Part shown: in pieces, positions 58,425 to 64,000 of the stretch
Layout of the letters: each line of letters starts with the position of its first letter
Numbering within the stretch: the first letter of the stretch is position 1
From: Diphasiastrum complanatum
Lineage: Eukaryota; Streptophyta; Lycopodiopsida; Lycopodiales; Lycopodiaceae
Assembly: GCA_029204225.1 (NCBI GenBank)
Contig: CM055098.1
Span: 51,058,758-51,122,757 of the forward strand
Length of the DNA stretch: 64,000 nt
Direction: 5' to 3'
Position numbers and translations under genes: made by a program
The notes under the pieces: model-generated
The model's database searches: none
The model's input: only the letters and a program-made list of their open reading frames with translations
What the model was told of the DNA's origin: nothing

Positions 58425-59144
58425 TTGCGGTTGAGCTTATGGAACTACAATGGTATTCACTCTTCAGCTACAGCAGGGGATTTCAAAGATTTTTGTTCGG
58501 ATGGTGATATCTTACTACTCAAAGAGACACACGAGAGTCCAGAGAGGGGACTACCGGCCATTGAGGGTTTTTGTTGGTTTTCTGCACATTGGAGGGCGAC
58601 GAGAGCATTTACAGATCGAGGTTTAGGTGGGGTGGCCTGCCTAGTCCGAGACCTCATTCAGCCCTGGATCGAGTTGGTACAGACTGATGAGAAAGCTAGA
58701 TATATTTGGATTCGGGTGGACCAGACTTTGATGAGCCTGGACCGAGACCTCTTTATGGCCATTTGTTATTTTCCACTGGACACATCATTTTTCACATCAG
58801 ATGAGGAGTCACCTTACATGGATATCTCCTCAGACATTATCAGATACAAGGAGCGAGGATATATTCTTTTAGCCAGCGACTTTAATGCCCGGACTGGGTC
58901 TAGGCAGACGGAGTTCCATCGAGCAGAGGACGATCCGCAGCGGATACATGCTTTAGACTGGGATGATCTTGGCCTCTGGCTTCCACACAATGGAGGACAT
59001 AGTGTTGTTGACTATTTCATGGGATCGTCGTCTCTCCTTCCCTCCATTTCATCCTTCTTAGTTCGCCGCACCAGCTTATCTGACCACTCATACCTCTCTC
59101 TCTCTCTATTGGCCTTCTTCGCACTCCGCACACTCGCATGTTAA
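58425..59144 (+). pseudogene. LINE U7 ORF2, APE-type endonuclease domain
   Basis: 239 codons covering a whole AP-endonuclease-like domain: Asn in LWNYNG, catalytic Glu in LLKETH, Asp/Asn in SDFNA, then the VDYF and SDH signatures, in the family order. This domain nicks the target in target-primed reverse transcription and decides target preference in site-specific LINEs. The open frame stops at 59144, just before the linker to RT. Confidence 0.8.
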
Positions 59145-60395
59145 TCCCTAACGGGAAGACTGTATATCGCTATGACCCTCAAAACTCTCCCTTGTACAGG
59201 GAAGCCTTATCCGAACTTGTGACCCACTTCCCATACGACCATACTTTAGCGGACCAGTCTCTTTTTCTTGTCCGGACCATGCATACCGCTGCATCCCTTG
59301 CATTCCCATACCCAAAGCCCAAGCACCTACGACATTGCCAGTCACATAACCCATGGTATGACCAAGAGTGTAACCACCTTCACCTGGATTTGATTTATGC
59401 ACGCTGCCACCTTCCCCATCTGGTAAAGGACCCCCCTCTTTGGTTTATACATAGATGAGCTTGAGCATGTTATACAGCGGGATGGAGGAGAGGGTTGTAC
59501 ATTGGGTGACCTCATTATTGCTATCCTATTATATGTTGATGATGTGGTTTTACTCTCAAGGACGCGGGAAGGCCTGCAGCGGCATTTGGATGCCCTTCAT
59601 TCTTTTTGTATACAGTGGGGGCTATCAGTGAATGTGGCCAAGACCAGGGTTATGGTGTTTAACACCTCCAGATCTTTCATGATGCGGCAGGAGCTTTTAT
59701 GGGATGGTCATCCACTTGAGGTAGTTGACTCCTACACATATCTGGGCGTGGTATTCTCTGGTCCCACTTTCAACACGCGGCAGGCGGCAGTTTCCTGGTT
59801 ACGGAAGGGCTATTCTTATTGGTCAATTTGGAGAGATTGTGTTTCAGCTCACACATTAGGGATGCGACTAGTAAGTGTCGACTCTTTGACACTATGGTAG
59901 TCCCCTCTGCCCTGTATGCAGCAGAGACATGGAGCACTGGCCTGACAGCCACCGAGTGGGCACGCATCTCACGACTCCAGACCCATATGCTATCTTGGAT
60001 GATACGGGCTAAGCCCTCTGTACCACATCATATTATACTGGCAGAGTTGTCGTCCCCCCCATTCAGCTAGAGGCACTGTTCCATATTGTCACATTTATAC
60101 AGCGACTGGAGGATCTCCAGGGTGGCGACACACACTATGCTGCAGCAACTTTGTCATCATCCCAGCGCTTACATTTTGAGGGACACTCCTTCTCGTGGTA
60201 CTCCCAGGCTTGTCGTCTCCTTTCCACACTGGGTATTCATATTACTAACTTACCAGCTGGTACTCATCCGTACATTCGGTGTGAACTGGAAGAATAACCC
60301 TAGCTGGTTATTCATCCATAGCTTTTTGTTATTAATCTTGACAAATAAGTTGCTTGCAAATGAGCTACAAGCGTCTTGAACTGTATAAGGATGCT

Positions 60396-60874
60396 AGTTA
60401 CGAATAGAGCCACAGCTGATCTAGAATTAAGCTATGAAAGCATTTGTGTCAGGGAGAGTTATGGACTCAGCTCATTACATTCGCCGCGTCCATTTACATT
60501 TACAGTTACTTTACTTTATGCATAAACAGGCCTTGGGCCCTTTTTTATTCATTAGTGACATTCAGACTATATGGTTGGCCTTTGGCCTTATTATTCATTA
60601 TTAGGCCATTTGGACATATTACTGGAGAGTGGGGGCCTTCTTGGAGGGCGCACTATTATCCCTCCCAGTTGGGCCCTAGCCACTGGAAGATTCCTTTTAG
60701 GGCTTCCTCTTGGCTATAAGTAGGGAAACTGTGTCATTTGTCATTCAACTGATGATATTGATCTCTCTCTTTAGCCTCCTTAATCTCTCTCTTTCCTGCT
60801 TTCTAGGGTTAAGTCTTGCTTATGTGATGCTTTTATAGCTTAATTCTAGATCAGCTGTGGCTTTATTCGTAACT
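60396..60874 (+). repeat. LTR-like sequence with 47 bp inverted ends
   Basis: 479 bp. Left arm 60396-60442 (AGTTACGAATAGAGCCACAG...) and right arm 60828-60874 (...GGCTTTATTCGTAACT) are reverse complements with two mismatches. A TATA-type CTATAAGTAGG lies at 60714-60724, and a Met-type primer site follows directly at 60875. It therefore reads as a plus-strand LTR, but inverted ends this long are unusual for an LTR, and TG/CA ends are lacking. Confidence 0.7.
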
Positions 60875-60887
60875 TGGTATCAGAGCA
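60875..60887 (+). promoter_or_regulatory. tRNA-Met type primer binding site
   Basis: TGGTATCAGAGCA, the standard plant LTR-element primer site, abutting the LTR-like sequence. Confidence 0.75.
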
Positions 60888-61150
60888 CTTTTCTGAGCAC
60901 AATCTGGAATTTTTTCTTTGCTGCCTTGCCTTGCTCCTCCATCGTTGTTCCTACAGCTCCATTACCGTTTTGACAGCCCTGTTCCATCACTGCTCCTTCC
61001 ACTCCTTCCTGCCCAACGTTCCCCCTGTTTTGTCCCCTTTTCTTTGCTGCCCAGCGCTCCTCCTCTTCCTTTCCATTGTTGTCCCTGCCTTCTGACCTAT
61101 CACTTTCGTCTGATATTTTTCCAGTTTGCAGCCATCTTCCACAGTTAGTT
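60888..61150 (+). other. Leader remnant of the plus-strand LTR element
   Basis: Pyrimidine-rich sequence (CTGCTCCTTCCACTCC etc.) after the primer site, without a coding start. It ends where minus-strand gypsy coding begins, so one element is cut by the other. Confidence 0.5.
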
Positions 61151-64000
61151 CCCTGACTGTCCAGCGCCCATCGTGGGGCAGAACTATAAACATCACGAAA
61201 ATCAGAACATGTAAGGTATGCTGCAGGTAGAGCATCAAACCATGGAGGAATAGTAGAAACGAGTGTATTTAACAAAGCTGGAAGACGAGATAATGCATCA
61301 GCAGCAGTGTTAGCACGACCAAGATGATACAATATGGAGAAATTAAAAGACTGTAAAAACTGCAACCAACGAAATTGACAATCACTAAGGTCACGTTGAG
61401 AAAACAGATAACGTAAAGACTGGTGATCAGTAATAATGTCAAATGGGACTCGATACAGATAATGACGCCACTTCTTAAGAGCATAGATAATAGCAAGAAG
61501 CTCTTTCTCATGCACAGAATAACGTTGCTCATAAGAGCGAAGACGACGCGACTCATAAGCAATAATACATTGTGACTGGCGAAGTAAAGCACCCAAACCA
61601 ACATTACTAGCATCAGTCTCAACAAGAAACTTTTGATCAAACTGTGGTAAACACATAACGGCAGCATCAACAACAGCACGACGAAGAGTATCAAACATTG
61701 TCTGACAATCAGGAGTCCACAGAAAAATACTAGACTTCTTCAAAAGTGCATAAAGAGGAGCTGCGATAGTGGCAAAATGAGGAAGTGGACGACGAAGGTG
61801 AGTGGCTAACCCAAGAAACATACGAACATGATGAATATCAGTAGGTATAGGCCAATCCTGGATGGCCTGAACCTTATGAGGGTCTAGACGAATGTGACCA
61901 TTACAAATAAGAAAACCAAGAAACTCGATCTCAGAAACAGCAAAAGAACATTTAGACAACTTAGCAAATAACTGGTGGTGTACAAGTAACTGAAAGACCG
62001 AGAAAGATGGGCAACATGCTCAGCAAGAGACTGACTAAAAATAAGAATATCATCAAAATAAACCAAGACACAATGACCAGGAAGCGGACGTAAGACGTTA
62101 TTCATCACATTCTGGAACGTAGGAGGGCCATTAGTAACACCAAAAGGAAGCACACGAAATTCATATAAACCAAGATGAGTACGGAAAGCAGTCTTATGTT
62201 CGTCAGAAGGGTGCATCCTGATTTGGTAATATCCAGAACGAAGGTCTATCTTGGAAAAGATTTTAGAGGTACTGAGCTGGTCAAAGAGGTCATCCATGTG
62301 TGGAATAGGGTACTGATTACGAATAGTCAACTTATTTAAAGCACGGTAATCAATACAAAGGCGTTTGGTACCATGTTTCTTATTAATAAGGAGAACAGGA
62401 GCACCAAAAGGGCTGTGACTAGGAACAATGAGACCCTGATCTAACAAGGCAGTAATATGGAGCTCAAGCTCCTCACGCTCAGATCGAGACATACGATAAG
62501 GGGGACTGGAGGGAGGAGCAGAACCAGGACGCAAATCAATATGATGGTTCACGTCACGTAATGGTGGTAGCGTCGTAGGTTCTGAAAAGACAAAAGCATA
62601 CTGATGTAATAAGTCAGAAATCACCTGAGGAACAGCTGCTGGTGTAGAAACTGGAGGAACTGGTACTGCCCGCTGAACACATAAGAAGGCAGCACAATGA
62701 GCCTTCGGCAGGCTGCGAATAAACTGCTTCCCAGTAATCAACTGGAAGTCTCCCTGAGAATCAATGCCCACAAGTGAGTGTGTAACTGCATCATGTACAA
62801 ATGTCAATGTCTGCAGTGTCAAGTCCAGTGTAACGGCTCCAAGAGATGCAAACCAATCAGCACCAAGGATAAGATCATAACGCTCCATAGGGATAATGTA
62901 AAGATCTGCCTGTCCAGAGAAATCTCCAATGCGGTATGGTAAACGCTGAAACATCTGAGAACTAGGAAAAGAATGAGAACTGGCAACCTCAACTGTGAGA
63001 GGCTGGGAAGCAGGAACAGGTGAAGCACGGATACGACTAGTGATACAACTGCTAATAAAAGAATGAGTGCTACCAGTATCAACTAAAGCAATATACTCTC
63101 GACCTGTAATACGCACACGTAACCGAATGGAGCGAGGACCAGGACGCCCTGTCCAAGTAGCATAGGCAAGCTGAGCATGGCAAGTAACAGGAAGTAAATC
63201 AGGGGAAGGCTCAGAGAATAAGTCAGGCTCATCAAAAATATGAATGTAGATATCGGAATCATCTGGAGTAGTGCCCTCATGGTAAAAAACAGCAGTAGTA
63301 GTAGGGAGAGGCTGGCGGCAATCACGGGCAAGATGGTCAGGACTCTTACAACGAAAGCAAAGACGCTTCTGCTGAAGATCAGCGAACTCTGCAGACGTGT
63401 AACGTTGGACAAAAGCAGGTCAAGGAGTCGGAGGACGAGGAGGCGAAGGGGCAATGGAGAGAGCTGGAACAGAAGGGGCCGGTGTAGGGGTGAACGTAGC
63501 GGAAAAAGATGAAGCAAAAGGACGGGGTCGGGAGAAGCGGGAAGGAAGGGTGTCAGAGTACTTATGCTGTAAAGTACTGGCAAGAGACATCGCCTCAACA
63601 AGTGTGGTAGGACGGAAGGAAGAAACATCATAACGTAAAGCACCACGAAGCCCAGCAATGTAACGAGAAATAAGCTCAGTGGGCTGTAGATCTGTGAAAA
63701 GATAAGAAAGCTCCATAAACTGATCTGTATAAGAAGCAAGATCACTGGTCTGAGTGAGACTACGGAATGTATCACGTTGGCGGTCAAGCCACTGAGGATC
63801 AATCATAGCATGGCGGAGGTCACGGTGAAAAGTATGCCATACATGGAGCCCTTCTCGATCAGGATCAACTCTATAAACTCGCCACCACGTGGCGGCACGT
63901 CCATCTAAATGTAAAGCAGCCAACTGGATCTTCTGAGGATCAGTCTTGGGGTAAATCTGAAAATATGTGTCAAGCTTAGCAAACCAATTCTCTAATAAGT
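61151..64000 (-). mobile_element. Ty3/gypsy element III gag-pol (fossil, runs off the window)
   Basis: Minus strand, in order: gag (63420 to beyond the right edge; AALHLDGRAATWWRVYR), zinc knuckle (LCFRCKSPDHLARDC, about 63.35 kb), protease (ALVDTGSTHSFISS, about 63.07 kb), RT (about 62.0-62.5 kb; LCIDYRALNKLTIRNQYPIP, LPFGVTNGPPTFQNVMNNVL, YFDDILIFS) and RNase H (61.2-61.9 kb; VETDASNVGLGALLRQSQ). Integrase and 3' LTR are missing at the 61.15 kb junction. It looks the youngest and best preserved of the gypsy copies, with few breaks in the part visible. A chromovirus-type lineage is plausible from the RT, but the integrase that would decide this is absent. Confidence 0.88.

Larger units (their letters stand above)
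57286..60300 (+). mobile_element. LINE unit U7 (ORF1, endonuclease, partial RT)
   Basis: The most complete LINE here. A GC-rich 5' part is followed by ORF1 (about 57460-58373) with a coiled coil (MGQLQATIQSMSAEREILLT, 57882) and the C-terminal domain (HIFMDDDLTPMQVADRKKTF to YIDPPNPDK). ORF2 opens with an APE-type endonuclease (58425-59144): LWNYNGI, LLKETH (58514), GGVACLV, LASDFNARTG (58867), SVVDYF and SDHSYL (59079). The RT part keeps YVDDVVLLS (59533) and the thumb, but the fingers and palm before it are missing (junction near 59458). A stop splits ORF1 at 57796-57800 and ORF2 is split near 59144. The 3' end is lost before the LTR element at 60396. Confidence 0.85.

Noticed and set aside
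63083-63802. Leu/Ser-rich 239-codon minus-strand open frame resembling a multi-span membrane protein
   Set aside because: It is an alternative frame of the gypsy III gag-protease region, which is read convincingly in another frame.

Overview
This is nuclear DNA of a land plant. It has split genes with GT-AG introns, CCCTAAA-type (plant telomere motif) degenerate repeats, Ty3/gypsy and Ty1/copia retroelements, a CACTA (TNP2) DNA transposon, MITE-like elements, and many long (CT)n microsatellites. The species cannot be named from the sequence. Introns of 3 to 12 kb filled with transposons suggest a large genome. There is no sign of bacterial, plastid or mitochondrial DNA.

Layout. About 0.7-11.8 kb is a minus-strand Ty3/gypsy fossil (gag near 8.66 kb down to integrase near 0.74 kb, with a long repetitive leader). 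A small copia element is nested in it at 3740-5815. About 11.9-17.4 kb holds LTR-like sequence, a second related gypsy fragment between two diverged ~800 bp repeats, and an unrecognised cluster of open stretches. About 17.8-24 kb has an 88-unit CT microsatellite, a degenerate telomere-like block, a TNP2 transposase fragment with one probable intron, and a copia gag fragment. 24-31.6 kb is mostly AT-rich and without recognisable genes, but contains a 438 bp foldback element and a recent 215 bp duplication.

The one convincing host gene is on the minus strand. Six exons between 53780 and 31619 encode the C-terminal 228 residues of a HAD class IIA (CECR5/HDHD5-like) hydrolase. All six exons join in phase. 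The N-terminal exons were not found. Its introns carry a copia element with a hAT-type MITE inside it, two gypsy fragments, and arrays of LINE-derived units.

The most unusual pattern is those LINE units. At least nine units on the plus strand, from 35.9 to 60.3 kb, sit next to (CT)n tracts. In the best array (48461-53335) four units lie head to tail, with a CT tract between each pair and at both outer ends. Several units contain only the C-terminal domain of ORF1 plus the 3' UTR. Three of them share a 3' stem-loop (5 bp stem, 7 nt loop) with a compensatory base-pair change. This looks like a LINE family, with short derivatives, that inserts into or propagates (CT)n microsatellites.

The right end (60.4-64 kb) holds an LTR-like sequence with unusually long (47 bp) inverted ends next to a tRNA-Met type primer site, then a comparatively well preserved minus-strand Ty3/gypsy gag-pol that runs off the window. 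All identifications are by eye from translated motifs; no database search was possible.
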